A stretch of DNA of 64,000 bases, from NCBI GenBank assembly GCA_024233835.1, contig JACKPC010000003.1:747813-811812 (forward strand), given 5' to 3'. Made by a program: the position numbers and the translations under genes. Shown in pieces: positions 8,376 through 17,625 of this stretch; within the stretch, counting starts at the first letter, position 1; every line of letters begins with the position of its first letter. The notes under the pieces were generated by a model. The model worked only from the letters and a program-made list of their open reading frames with translations. It made no database searches and had not been told where the DNA came from. This DNA comes from Leptospiraceae bacterium (lineage in GTDB: Bacteria; Spirochaetota; Leptospiria; Leptospirales; Leptospiraceae).

Positions 8376-9383
8376 TTGAACACAGAATACAGGATCGACT
8401 CGGAAAATAAATGGATTCCCGATGGTTTCCATTTCCTCGGACCCGAAGCTGCAAAGAAAAGAAGAAGACTTCTCTTAACAGCCCGGACCTTTTTTGAAGA
8501 ACAGGGCTTTTTAGAAGTAATTCCTCCCGCCTTCGATTTTAGTTCTACATTCTATTCACATCTTTCTTCGGGAGAAAGAGATTCTATTTTAAAACTCAAA
8601 GACTTGAATGGGTATGAAGTTTCGCCCAGTGTAGATTTGACTCTGCAAGTCGTAAAGGGTATGGCGGGTTTTGCCCGTAAGAATGAGGACAACCGGGTAT
8701 TCTACACCGGAAAAGTCATTAAGGATAATCGCAGAGAGAATGCAGATAGACGGGAGTTTCAACAATTTGGTGTAGAAATTCTCGGTAGTTCCGGCTATGA
8801 TACCCTTTTGGAGCTTTTCTTTTCTATCGATGGACTCATGTCAAAGCTCGGAATCGAGGGGAATCAATTTACTCTTGTATTAGGAAATGTGCAGGTTTAT
8901 TCCGGTCTTGCCCGTTGTATGGGTCTGGATACTGGAGATATGCAAAAGCTCTCTCAACTTGTCTATGCCAAGAACAGGCTGGATATGCACGCATTTTTAG
9001 AAGAAAAAGGTGTAGGAAAAGAATTTGGAAGAACTCTGGATAAGATGCTTCTTTCCTTCTCTTTAGATGAGATTAAACCGGATCTTCTTAAAGTTTCCGA
9101 GAAAAATTCTCTGGGTCTCGAAGTCTGCATCGCTGAAACAGAAAAAATTTTACAGGCAAATTCTAAGTTAAAACATTTGGAACTCTGTCTGGATTATTCT
9201 TTACTTCGGGATTTGGACTATTATACAGGCTTTGTATTTCATGCTTATGTTAGTGGGATTCCTATGCCTGTTTTTATGGGAGGTGCTTATGATCACCTCT
9301 ACGAAAAGTTTTCCGGGGTTCAAAAAAACGCCTGTGGTTTTGCATTAAACCTTGAATTATTACAGATTCTTTTAGATAAATAA
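8376..9383 (+). CDS. hisZ: ATP phosphoribosyltransferase regulatory subunit (HisZ)
   Basis: 335 residues of the class II aminoacyl-tRNA-synthetase fold, like HisRS but without the anticodon-binding domain. Motif 2 region: NRVFYTGKVIKDNRRENADRREFQQFGVE. Motif 3-like: LDYYTGFVFHAYVSG...FMGGAYDHL. HisZ forms an octamer with the short form of HisG and confers histidine feedback. No hisG is present in the window. The start is TTG at 8376, because the nearest upstream ATG (8371) is out of frame and stops at once. Being next to purA suggests joint control of ATP-consuming biosynthesis, which is inference. Confidence 0.88.
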   Translation: MNTEYRIDSENKWIPDGFHFLGPEAAKKRRRLLLTARTFFEEQGFLEVIPPAFDFSSTFYSHLSSGERDSILKLKDLNGYEVSPSVDLTLQVVKGMAGFARKNEDNRVFYTGKVIKDNRRENADRREFQQFGVEILGSSGYDTLLELFFSIDGLMSKLGIEGNQFTLVLGNVQVYSGLARCMGLDTGDMQKLSQLVYAKNRLDMHAFLEEKGVGKEFGRTLDKMLLSFSLDEIKPDLLKVSEKNSLGLEVCIAETEKILQANSKLKHLELCLDYSLLRDLDYYTGFVFHAYVSGIPMPVFMGGAYDHLYEKFSGVQKNACGFALNLELLQILLDK

Positions 9384-9411
9384 GAAGGAAGTTTAGAGTA
9401 AGGAGAAACTT

Positions 9412-10686
9412 ATGTCCGCAGATTTAGTAGTAGGAGCACAATGGGGGGATGAGGGAAAAGCCAAGGTTATCGATTACCTGAGCCGTAATATTGACATTAT
9501 TGTACGTTATCAGGGAGGAGCTAATGCCGGTCATACAGTAGTGGTAAAAGGGAAGAAATATGTATTTCATCTTGTTCCTTCCGGTATTATTTATCCCAAT
9601 GTGAAGTGTGTGATAGGCAATGGAGTCGTCATTGATCCGGATTTCTTTTTACAGGAGTGCGAGAATTTACAAAAAGAAGGCTTTGATGTTTATAAGCAAA
9701 TCCTTGTAAGTGATGCCAGTCATATAATCTTTCCCTTTCATAAGCAAATTGATGAACTTCGGGAAAATGCCTGCAAGCCCGGTGAGAAAATAGGTACTAC
9801 CAAAAGAGGAATCGGAATTTGTTATGCTGATAAAATGATGAGGATAGGGCTTCGTATCGGTGAACTTTTGGATGAAGATTTGATGAAAAATCGTTTATCC
9901 TCTTATGTTCGTCGTAAAACCGAAGAACTAAAAAAGCTCTATGAAGTAGATACCGTTTCCGAAGCTGAAGTTGTGGATGCACTGAAGCGTTTTGCAGATA
10001 AAATGCGTTCTTCTATCATCAACGTATCTTATTATTTAAACGAAGAATTGAAGAAAGGAAAGAAAGTTCTTTTGGAAGGGGCTCAAGGGACAGGTCTGGA
10101 TATAGACTTCGGAACCTACCCGTTTGTAACCAGTTCGAACCCGACAACCGGTGGAGCTTTGAGCGGTTCCGGTATTAATTTTCGTTATTTAGATAAGGTT
10201 TATGGAATCACCAAGGCCTATGCAACCCGTGTAGGAGAAGGTCCATTTCCTACCGAATTATTCGGTGAAGAAGGGGAAGAGCTACGTAAGAAGGGACATG
10301 AATACGGAGCTACTACCGGTAGACCGAGGCGTTGTGGCTGGTTCGATATGGAAATGCTGAAACATGCGATCCGTGTGAATGGAATGAACTCCATCGCCTT
10401 AACCAAGATAGATGTCCTGTCTGAGTATGATAAGATCCCGGTAGCAGTGGCATACGAACTGAACGGTAAGAAGTTAGATTATTTTCCTTCTTACAGTCTG
10501 GATAAGGTTAAGGCTGTGTATGAATACTTACCCGGTTGGAAAGAGGACATCTGCGGAATTACCGAATTTGATAAACTTCCTTCTCTGTGTAAGGATTATA
10601 TTCATTTCTTAGAAAAACAACTCGGTGTGCCTATGGAAATTATCTCTACAGGTCCCGATAGAGAACATACTATCTTAAGAATGTAG
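9412..10686 (+). CDS. purA: Adenylosuccinate synthetase
   Basis: 424 residues. The enzyme joins IMP and aspartate using GTP, the first step from IMP to AMP. It has the N-terminal signature VVGAQWGDEGKAKVIDYLS with catalytic Asp, then NAGHTVVVKGKKYVFHLVPSG (catalytic His), GTTKRGIGICYADK and EGAQGTGLDIDFGTYPFVTSSN. The P-loop reads GDEGKAK where most families have GDEGKGK. The ATG is preceded by AAGGAG. It lies 28 bp after hisZ in the same direction. After the stop there is only a REP-like palindrome before the convergent P450 gene. Confidence 0.97.
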   Translation: MSADLVVGAQWGDEGKAKVIDYLSRNIDIIVRYQGGANAGHTVVVKGKKYVFHLVPSGIIYPNVKCVIGNGVVIDPDFFLQECENLQKEGFDVYKQILVSDASHIIFPFHKQIDELRENACKPGEKIGTTKRGIGICYADKMMRIGLRIGELLDEDLMKNRLSSYVRRKTEELKKLYEVDTVSEAEVVDALKRFADKMRSSIINVSYYLNEELKKGKKVLLEGAQGTGLDIDFGTYPFVTSSNPTTGGALSGSGINFRYLDKVYGITKAYATRVGEGPFPTELFGEEGEELRKKGHEYGATTGRPRRCGWFDMEMLKHAIRVNGMNSIALTKIDVLSEYDKIPVAVAYELNGKKLDYFPSYSLDKVKAVYEYLPGWKEDICGITEFDKLPSLCKDYIHFLEKQLGVPMEIISTGPDREHTILRM

Positions 10687-10724
10687 TAAAAACGGGAACT
10701 ATTGGATTTACCGATCCCTGAGTA

Positions 10725-10779
10725 GGTCGCCATGGTTCGATACGGCTATCGCCACTCACCAATCGGCGACCGTATCGAA
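10725..10779. repeat. REP-like palindromic intergenic repeat
   Basis: Arms TTCGATACGG (10736-10745) and CCGTATCGAA (10770-10779) are perfectly complementary. A second overlapping pair, GGTCGCC (10725-10731) and GGCGACC (10765-10771), allows an alternative fold. The GC-rich 'TTCGATACGGCTATCGCCACTCA' style of sequence is typical of dispersed REP elements. It sits between the convergent purA and P450 genes. Confidence 0.6.
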
Positions 10780-10811
10780 GGGCGGCAAAACAGTTCAATG
10801 TTTGATCTATA

Positions 10812-12329
10812 TCATTTATAACTTACTTTTACCGGAACGGGGTATTTGGTTCTCAATGTAAATGCCAGTATGGAGTCCGTATATTGAAAAGAAGCATCTT
10901 TTTCTAATTTACAAAGTTGGAATATACGGAAAAGGATTAGCCTGGCTTCTAAAATACCGAATCTTCCCCCGATACAGCTTCGCTTTCCCGCACCGAATGG
11001 AATAAAGGCATTCGGTTTATTCTCCAGGTTTAAAAAGCGGAAGGGATCAAAGGTTTCCGCAGTTTCACCCCAGGATTCTTTTAGTCTTCCTGTTATATAA
11101 GGCGAAATCAGGAGTTTGGCTCCGGGCTTCAGGATATAGGTTTTATCTTTTAGGTTAATATTATATTCTTTATTGCTTAAAGAGATTCGGCTGAAGATAG
11201 CTCCGAGAGGATAAAGACGCAGAGATTCGTTCAGGATAGAACTCATAATTGGAGAATTCTTCTCTATTGTATCGAGGATAGTTCTGTAGTTTATATTTCC
11301 TGTATGGCTATCGAGATGAGGTAGGATTTTTGTTATAGATTCAATTTCCTTTTGAAAATCATCCGAGTTTATTAGAAGATTAGATTCAAGAATTAAAGAC
11401 AGGGTAAATATTACCAGGTTGGCGGTGGTGTCGTGTCCTGCTCCCAGTAAGTCCATGAGTAAAGCCTGAATATCTACATCATCCAATTCCGGGTATCTGT
11501 GAAAAATGAGGGCAGCGAGACATTCCTTATCCCTATTATTATTCATTTCTTTTTTTACTTTATCTAACAAAATAGTTCCGGTGAAAGCAAGGTTGTGAAC
11601 GGCTTCATCCAGTTTTTTTATTGCCTTTGTCTTAAAAAATGAATAGAATTTGGCAGGAAAGGGAATATAGATATAAGCCTGAATCGCGTGTAACATGGTA
11701 AGAACGGAATTCACCAGGTTTTTAGAGTTTATTTCTGTTGGTTTAGGATTTTCTTGAAAAATTTGTAGTTCGGTTCCAAAAACTAATTTTCCAACCACAT
11801 CAATTCCCAGTTGGCTGAGATATTTGTTTATATCTTGAGTTGCTTTCTTACTTCTTATCATAGATTTTATCATATCATCCGTTGAAGAAAGAATGGGTTC
11901 TATGCTATTCTCCAAAAATTTGGGATCGTTCATAACTTCCAGTCCTATCCTCCTATTACGTTTCCACTCTTCTCCATTGGAGAAAGTGATTCCTCCCATA
12001 TTAGTTTTAAGTTTTGGCTCTGTGCCTTTCAGGGTATTCAGGTGTTTTATAAATTGAAAATAGATATAATCTATAATAGGAAAACCGGATCGATTCTGGT
12101 ATTCCAAATCTTTCAAAATAGGATGGATTAAAGCGATGTCTTTCACGAGTAGCATGGAATCAAAAGGATTAAATAAAATAGGTACAAAACCTTCAGGAGA
12201 ATTGTTTGCCATTTTTAAAAGTAATTTATGAACTTCTTCCGGTTTTCGGAAAAATTGAGGTACCTGTTTAATAGCTAAGATTATGGATTTGAGAAGGCCC
12301 GGGTGAGGTGAGATATTTTTGGTTTCCAT
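10812..12329 (-). CDS. Cytochrome P450 monooxygenase
   Basis: 505 residues with all P450 signatures: I-helix oxygen-binding motif LLGAGHDTTANL, K-helix ExxR in NESLRLYPLG, PERF-like region AETFDPFRFL, and heme-ligand loop FIPFGAGKRSCIGG with the cysteine at about residue 452. The length and the 'AGHDTT' and 'CIGGRFG' details recall the CYP4/CYP102-like class that hydroxylates fatty acids or terpenoids, but the substrate cannot be assigned. No dedicated ferredoxin or reductase is next to it. It is divergent (about 120 bp) from a CrtI-like FAD enzyme, which suggests a shared pathway such as carotenoid or other isoprenoid modification. That link is inference. Confidence 0.95.
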   Translation of the reverse strand: METKNISPHPGLLKSIILAIKQVPQFFRKPEEVHKLLLKMANNSPEGFVPILFNPFDSMLLVKDIALIHPILKDLEYQNRSGFPIIDYIYFQFIKHLNTLKGTEPKLKTNMGGITFSNGEEWKRNRRIGLEVMNDPKFLENSIEPILSSTDDMIKSMIRSKKATQDINKYLSQLGIDVVGKLVFGTELQIFQENPKPTEINSKNLVNSVLTMLHAIQAYIYIPFPAKFYSFFKTKAIKKLDEAVHNLAFTGTILLDKVKKEMNNNRDKECLAALIFHRYPELDDVDIQALLMDLLGAGHDTTANLVIFTLSLILESNLLINSDDFQKEIESITKILPHLDSHTGNINYRTILDTIEKNSPIMSSILNESLRLYPLGAIFSRISLSNKEYNINLKDKTYILKPGAKLLISPYITGRLKESWGETAETFDPFRFLNLENKPNAFIPFGAGKRSCIGGRFGILEARLILFRIFQLCKLEKDASFQYTDSILAFTLRTKYPVPVKVSYK

Positions 12330-12449
12330 TCTATTGTTATATTATTAGAAACTAGAAACTTTGCAATAATATCTTGAAATAGTACGTAAAGTTTTATTAA
12401 GTTAAAAAACGGGTGTTAAAATTATAAAAATCTATAAGGCTTGGATATT

Positions 12450-13940
12450 ATGAAAGAACTATCTACTCAAATTTACGATGTTGCAGTATTCGGAGCCGGG
12501 ATCTCGGGTTTTTCTTCTGCCTTGAGATTACAAAAAAAAGGTTTAAGTACTATTGTTTTTGAATCACATACTCAGGTAGGAGGATGTGCGGGTTATTTCA
12601 TAAAGAAGAAATTTTCCTTTGATGTGGGAGCAACTACCCTTGTGGATTTTGTGGAAGGAGGAGTTGGAGGAAACTTTCTTAAAGAAATCGGTCTTGCGAT
12701 TCCGGAGGGTGAGTATCTGGACTATATAGCCTGGCTTCCTGACAGGCAGGTCGTGCTTTATAAGGATAAAGAAAAATGGAATCGGGAACGATTGGAAAAA
12801 TTTGGTAAGAGTGATAATTATATTCAATTTTGGAAATTAATGGATAGAGTAACGGATGTTTTCTGGGAAGCAAGCCGGAAGAATATAAAGCTTCCAATAA
12901 GAAATATTAATGAATTCTTACATACGATTCAGGTGATTGGTTTAAAAAATCTGCATTTTCTAAAATACTATAATACTACTATGCTGGATATTTTAAAAAA
13001 ATTTAATCTTGAAAAAGACAAAGCTCTTATAGGCCTTTTGTCTATGCTAATCGAAGATACGATCCATAGTAAAATAGAAAAGGCTCCTTTTATTAATTCA
13101 TCATTGGGGACTACAATTCGCGGTGCGGGTTTAATGAGAGCCAGGGGAGGCATGAAAGGATTCTGGAAAAATTTATCTGAACATTATCTGAATCTCGGAG
13201 GTATAGTAAAGAAATTGCATAAAGTTACTTCCTTTTGTAAAGAAGGAGATTGTTGGAAAATCACAACAGATAGGGGAAACTTTTTTGCCAAAAAAATTAT
13301 CAGTTCTCTTCCCTTAGATGTAACGTATGATCTTGCCCCGGATTTTATTCAAACAAAAGTGAAACCTTATATTCTAAAAAACAAAGAGGACAGGGGAGGT
13401 GCTATCGTTATATTTTTAGGAGTACCGGAAGAAGAAGTAAGGGATCATACAATCACTCATCATCAGATGTTATTAGACTACGATGCAGAACTCGGAAATG
13501 GAAACAATATGTTTATTTCTATTTCTTCTAAGGATGATAATTTGTCAGCACCACCGGGTTATCGTTCTGTTATGATTTCGACTCACTGTGAGCTTTCCGA
13601 TTGGCAGGGTTTATCGGAAGAAGAGTATAGAGTAAAAAAGCAACAAATAGGAGATACAATGATTCATTATGCAAGAAGGGTATATCCAAAGCTTGCTACA
13701 AATCCTGTAGTTTTGGAAGTAGGCACACCCATTACCTATCAGAAGTTTACCAATAGAAAAGAAGGAAGTGTGGGTGGTTTTAAACAAACCTTTGCCAATA
13801 CAAACTTCCATGCAGTACCTCAGGATATAGGAATACCAAATTTCTATTTAACCGGGGATAATACCTGGCCGGGTCTCGGAACGGTTGCCTGTCTTGTTTC
13901 CGGTAGAATTGCAGCAGAAGAAGCATACAAAGCTTTTTAG
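12450..13940 (+). CDS. CrtI/CrtD/CrtISO-like FAD-dependent oxidoreductase
   Basis: About 496 residues. The N-terminal dinucleotide-binding motif is DVAVFGAGISGFSSALRLQKKG with VFESHTQVGGCAGY. The C-terminal FAD motif is NFYLTGDNTWPGLGTVACLVSGRIAAEEA. This layout is that of phytoene desaturase, carotenoid isomerase and related amine-oxidase-like enzymes. The ATG at 12450 is preferred to the TTG at 12441. Its last 87 bp plus a short internal piece are duplicated at 15834-15941. The divergent P450 neighbour fits an isoprenoid-modifying pair. The exact reaction is unknown. Confidence 0.88.
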   Translation: MKELSTQIYDVAVFGAGISGFSSALRLQKKGLSTIVFESHTQVGGCAGYFIKKKFSFDVGATTLVDFVEGGVGGNFLKEIGLAIPEGEYLDYIAWLPDRQVVLYKDKEKWNRERLEKFGKSDNYIQFWKLMDRVTDVFWEASRKNIKLPIRNINEFLHTIQVIGLKNLHFLKYYNTTMLDILKKFNLEKDKALIGLLSMLIEDTIHSKIEKAPFINSSLGTTIRGAGLMRARGGMKGFWKNLSEHYLNLGGIVKKLHKVTSFCKEGDCWKITTDRGNFFAKKIISSLPLDVTYDLAPDFIQTKVKPYILKNKEDRGGAIVIFLGVPEEEVRDHTITHHQMLLDYDAELGNGNNMFISISSKDDNLSAPPGYRSVMISTHCELSDWQGLSEEEYRVKKQQIGDTMIHYARRVYPKLATNPVVLEVGTPITYQKFTNRKEGSVGGFKQTFANTNFHAVPQDIGIPNFYLTGDNTWPGLGTVACLVSGRIAAEEAYKAF

Positions 13941-13962
13941 CTGAGAGAAAAAGTGAATTATT

Positions 13963-13984
13963 CTAATACTGATAATAGTATTGG
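13963..13984. terminator. Putative bidirectional terminator hairpin
   Basis: An 8-bp stem (CTAATACT/AGTATTGG, one G-T pair) with a 6-nt loop lies between the convergent FAD enzyme and beta-propeller lipoprotein genes. The stem is AT-rich and there is no long T-run, so termination is only possible. Confidence 0.35.
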
Positions 13985-14049
13985 AATTATAACGGATACG
14001 TTTGCTCTGACAATATCTTTCAGAAAATTACATATTCTACACTTTTCTA

Positions 14050-15687
14050 CTAAGGGATGAAAATGGAATTAACAGTTGAATTTTTTGAAGTATCAACAGG
14101 AGTAAGAGCATTCCAGGTGCCATTTTTCCAATAACCGGGAACCTGCACACTACTGTTATTCATGCTATAACCTCCGATATATATGTCCGAACTAGATAGA
14201 ATAAGGCTGCTAACACCTGTGTTTTTAGTTGAATCAATAGAAGGAAGAGAGGTCCAGGTACCATTTTTCCAGTAACCAGCAACATACACACTGCTACTAT
14301 TCATATTAGAGCCTCCGACATATATATCAGAACCGGATACAGCAATCGAATTAGCAATCGAATTTTTTGTAGAATCAAGAGCAGGGAGCTTTGTCCAGGT
14401 ACTATTTTTCCAGTAACCACCAACAAACACACTACTACTATTCTGACCAAACCCGGCGGAATAAATGTCCGAGCCGGATATAAAAATAGCATTCACTTGC
14501 GAGCTTTTTGAAGCATCAACAGGAGTGAGGTCTGTTCGCGTGCCGTTTTTCCAGTAAGCAGGAATACCAAAAACATTCGCACTATTTCCTCCTGCATACA
14601 CATCAGAACCGGAGATAAAAAAAGTATTCACTACCGAGCTTTTGGAAGTATCAATAGGAGTGAGAGCATTCCAGGTGCCGTTTTTCCAATAACCACCAAC
14701 ATTTATGCTACTGTTATTTATACTATAGCCTGCAGCATAAACATCCGACCCGGATACAACAATAGAATATACAATTGAGTTTTTAGTTGCATCAATAGGA
14801 GTGAGAGCATTCCAGGTGCCGTTTTTCCAATAACCGGGAACCTGCACACTACTGTTATTCATGCTATAACCGGCGGCATAAACATCGGTACCTGATACAA
14901 ATATAGACCGAACATCTGAATTTTTAGTTGCATCAATAGGAGTGAGAGCATTCCAGGTGCCGTTTTTCCAATAACCGGGAACCTGCACACTACTGCTATT
15001 GATACTCCAACCGGCGGCATAAACAATCAGTTCTTTACAGGTTATATTTACATTTGTAACATTGGCAGTTGCCGTTCCAGTACCACTTGATACTGAACAG
15101 GTCAGACCTGTAGGCTGTGTTTTTACACTTACAGAATAAGCTCCACCACTGGACACTGTTGTTTTAAAAGAAAAATTTGTAGAACCACTGGTTACTGTCA
15201 GATCATCAGCACTGTTATTTTGTAAAACCAGACCGTCTGCTGTCAGTCCGGAAATTGTACCACCAATGGTGTATCCAGCAGATATATTTGCAGTACAGGT
15301 TATATTTACATTTGTAACATTGGCAGTTGCCGTTCCAGTACCACTTGATACTGAACAGGTCAGACCTGTAGGCTGTGTTTTTACACTTACAGAATAAGCT
15401 CCACCACTGGACACTGTTGTTTTAAAAGAAAAATTTGTAGAACCACTGGTTACTGTCAGATCATCAGCACTATTATTTTGTAAAACCAGACCGTCTGCTG
15501 TCAAACCAGTAATCGTACCACCAATGGTATATCCAGCAGTAGCAGAAGATGAAGCAGGGTAAAATGCCATTATACAAAGGGGTAAGTATTTTCCTTCACA
15601 ACCTTTATCTTTGTCTTTTTTACAATTAGACATTTGCAATAAAACTAATATTGTGAATATTATAAATTTAAATATTCCTTTTCTCAT
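14050..15687 (-). CDS. Repeat lipoprotein: two TIGG domains plus seven 47-residue repeats (probable beta-propeller)
   Basis: About 545 residues. A signal peptide with lipobox-like MSNC is followed by two nearly identical 86-residue domains (from TIGGTI to VNITC). Seven 47-residue repeats follow, each with the pattern VYAAGYS.N.SSV.V.GYWKNGTW. The last repeat stops early (SIFIP) and the first is preceded by ELI, as expected if strands from both ends close a seven-bladed propeller. The start at 15687 has AGGAG about 8 nt upstream; the upstream in-frame ATG at 15723 has none. Export to the cell surface or periplasm is inferred. No function is known. The neighbouring duplicated sequence suggests it entered as a cassette. 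Confidence 0.82.
   Translation of the reverse strand: MRKGIFKFIIFTILVLLQMSNCKKDKDKGCEGKYLPLCIMAFYPASSSATAGYTIGGTITGLTADGLVLQNNSADDLTVTSGSTNFSFKTTVSSGGAYSVSVKTQPTGLTCSVSSGTGTATANVTNVNITCTANISAGYTIGGTISGLTADGLVLQNNSADDLTVTSGSTNFSFKTTVSSGGAYSVSVKTQPTGLTCSVSSGTGTATANVTNVNITCKELIVYAAGWSINSSSVQVPGYWKNGTWNALTPIDATKNSDVRSIFVSGTDVYAAGYSMNNSSVQVPGYWKNGTWNALTPIDATKNSIVYSIVVSGSDVYAAGYSINNSSINVGGYWKNGTWNALTPIDTSKSSVVNTFFISGSDVYAGGNSANVFGIPAYWKNGTRTDLTPVDASKSSQVNAIFISGSDIYSAGFGQNSSSVFVGGYWKNSTWTKLPALDSTKNSIANSIAVSGSDIYVGGSNMNSSSVYVAGYWKNGTWTSLPSIDSTKNTGVSSLILSSSDIYIGGYSMNNSSVQVPGYWKNGTWNALTPVDTSKNSTVNSIFIP
15037..15540. repeat. Tandem 258-bp direct repeat inside the propeller lipoprotein gene
   Basis: Two copies with a period of 258 bp (starting at 15037 and 15295) encode the two TIGG domains. 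They are almost identical at the DNA level over about 240 bp, including silent positions, which points to recent duplication or gene conversion. Confidence 0.9.
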
Positions 15688-15833
15688 AAAATCTCTCCTT
15701 TTTTTGCAGTATAAAACTTTCAATGAAGAAATCTCAAGAGATAATAAGTGCTATATAAAGGAAAATACTAGGTAAAATACCTAGTATTTTAATAGATATA
15801 AATATATAAGAATATACTAAAATATCAGTAACT

Positions 15834-15941
15834 ACTCATTGTGAGCTTTCCGAATGGCCGGGTCTCGGAACGGTTGCCTGTCTTGTTTACGGTAGAATTG
15901 CAGCAGAAGAAGCATACAAAGCTTTTTAGCTGAGAGAAAAA
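15834..15941 (+). pseudogene. Fused remnant copy of the 3' end of the FAD oxidoreductase gene
   Basis: This piece has two parts of the gene at 12450-13940 joined together. Bases 15834-15855 match 13584-13605 nearly exactly, and 15855-15941 match 13866-13952 with one difference. The 261 bp between them are missing, and the join lies at a shared TGGC. The frame is kept across the join (HCELSEWPGLGTVACLVYG...) up to the same stop, but there is no start codon. It therefore looks like a dead 3'-end duplicate bordering the lipoprotein cassette. Confidence 0.88.
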
Positions 15942-15987
15942 TCAAATCTTTCTTGTCGGATAAAGCCTATCGAGAAATAAAAAAACT

Positions 15988-16013
15988 TTGTCCTGGCAAA
16001 CGGACAATTTTTT
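15988..16013 (+). terminator. Terminator-like hairpin with T-run
   Basis: Stem TTGTCC/GGACAA with an 8-nt loop, followed by TTTTTT on the plus strand. It is 47 bp after the FAD-gene remnant and may be the original terminator of that gene before the cassette entered. That is inference. Confidence 0.5.
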
Positions 16014-16048
16014 GCAAAATTTAGTATTAAAAAAGATTGACCGGATTT

Positions 16049-16138
16049 GTATCCGCTCAAAAAATCAGGGAGAAATTTCCTTGACTACCGGTTTAAACCG
16101 GTAGTCAGTAGAGTGTCCCGGAAAAATTGAGCGGATAC
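16049..16138. repeat. Nested palindrome: 26-bp perfect palindrome within 12-bp inverted arms
   Basis: A perfect 26-bp palindrome spans 16082-16107 (half-site TGACTACCGGTTT). It is flanked by a second inverted pair, GTATCCGCTCAA (16049-16060) and TTGAGCGGATAC (16127-16138). Both pairs share almost the same centre, near 16094. The structure could extrude as a cruciform or act as an operator, attachment site or remnant of a mobile element end. The rest of 15942-16388 holds no gene that I can support. Confidence 0.85.
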
Positions 16139-16388
16139 CCGGATTTTTGAAAATTTTATTTTCAGAAGAGGAATACCTCAGGTCCGCAAACCAAAAATTT
16201 TATCGAAAAAAAAACAAATTTTTCGGCGAAATTTTAAACTTCCAGCTCCGCTATTTCGGGTCTTTAATCTGTAAAGAGGAATAGGACTTGTGGTGAGCCT
16301 GTCGAACTACGACAGAGATTCTCCATGAATCATGGGAGATTTATATGTATATGAGAGACTATTTTCTTGAAATAAAAAAAGGGTAATT

Positions 16389-17525
16389 TTGTTTTTGTTA
16401 TTAGGAGAAGCTGGAAAATTTTTATCCATTATAAGTCTGTCCATATCATTCTTTTTATGCTTTATATTTTATTTTCGTTCAAAAGAAAATACAAATTCTC
16501 GATATCTTTCTTATATCCTGGGGGTCTATAGTATTGTCTTTTGGGTAAGAACCAGTTTCTTCCTGAGTTGGGAGGGCATTATTTATTTACCTTTTTTATT
16601 TCTTCCTGCTCTATTTTATCTGGGCCCTTTTATATATTCTTATTTCTTTTCAGGAATCCAAAAAGAAGAGATAGCAGTTTTTAAATATCTCCCATATAAC
16701 ATATTACCTTTCCTGACTACAATCGGTTTTGCAATATCCTTTCTGCTTATAGATGATTTTCAAAAGCCAGCTAATGTGCTACAGCAAACATTCATTGTTA
16801 GTATGTTTACTATGAGTTTTATATTTATCGTTTCTCTTCATCAATTGTATTTTTTGTTTAAGTCTCATAAATTACTGCTAAATTATCTAAATAATTATCC
16901 TAAATATTTTGCATCGATTAACAAAAGCTATAATTGGTTTTATCAATTTTTATTTTTTAACTATTCTTTTGTTTTCATTTATTTAGTTTTATTCTTTCTC
17001 CAACTTTTTCATATCTGGAAGATTCCGATTTCACTTTTTGAAATTATTTTAGATACACTATTTCTATATTTAATACTTTATAATTTGATTCAAAGGCCTG
17101 AATCTTTTGTATTGAAAATTCCCATTTCAGAACCGGAAAAAAATTCCAAATATTCTAAACAAAGTATAACTTCTAGTGATAAAAAGAGATATTTACATAA
17201 GATTAAAGACTACATGGAGAAAGAAAAACCATATTTATTCGATGAAATATCTTTGCAGGAACTATCTGATAAATTATTGATACCGGTTCATCACTTATCT
17301 ATCACGATTAACAGTGAATTAAACCAGAATTTTTTTCAGTTTATAAGTCTCTATAGAGTAGAAGAAGCAAAAAAAATGCTTTCAGATACGGATAGAAAGG
17401 ATGATACCATTTTAAATATAGCTTTTGCATCCGGATTTTCTTCTAAAGCAAGTTTCAATAAGGCATTTAAAGAGATAACCGGATTGACTCCTTCCGAATA
17501 TAGAAAAAAACATCAGAAACTGTAA
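16389..17525 (+). CDS. Membrane-anchored AraC-family transcriptional regulator
   Basis: 378 residues. The first about 235 residues form seven or eight hydrophobic helices. A short linker leads to a C-terminal AraC-type double helix-turn-helix (about residues 275-376), with LQELSDKLLIPVHHLS as the first and FASGFSSKASFNKAFKEITGLTPSEYRKKH as the second recognition unit. Such regulators bind DNA while tethered to the membrane and probably sense an envelope or lipid signal. The start is TTG at 16389, preceded by AAGGG about 5 nt upstream. It may control the downstream surface lipoprotein gene, 100 bp away in the same direction, but this is inference. Confidence 0.87.
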   Translation: MFLLLGEAGKFLSIISLSISFFLCFIFYFRSKENTNSRYLSYILGVYSIVFWVRTSFFLSWEGIIYLPFLFLPALFYLGPFIYSYFFSGIQKEEIAVFKYLPYNILPFLTTIGFAISFLLIDDFQKPANVLQQTFIVSMFTMSFIFIVSLHQLYFLFKSHKLLLNYLNNYPKYFASINKSYNWFYQFLFFNYSFVFIYLVLFFLQLFHIWKIPISLFEIILDTLFLYLILYNLIQRPESFVLKIPISEPEKNSKYSKQSITSSDKKRYLHKIKDYMEKEKPYLFDEISLQELSDKLLIPVHHLSITINSELNQNFFQFISLYRVEEAKKMLSDTDRKDDTILNIAFASGFSSKASFNKAFKEITGLTPSEYRKKHQKL

Positions 17526-17625
17526 AAAAAATGGTCTATCCTTCCAAGGAAAGACGACTTTTCTCTTTTTCACCTGTATATTTACAACAGAATAAGAAAT
17601 AATTTATTATCGGTTGTTTATATAT

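Noticed and set aside
8371..8378. ATG at 8371 as hisZ start
   Set aside because: It is out of frame and reads ATG-TTT-TGA; the TTG at 8376 is the usable start.
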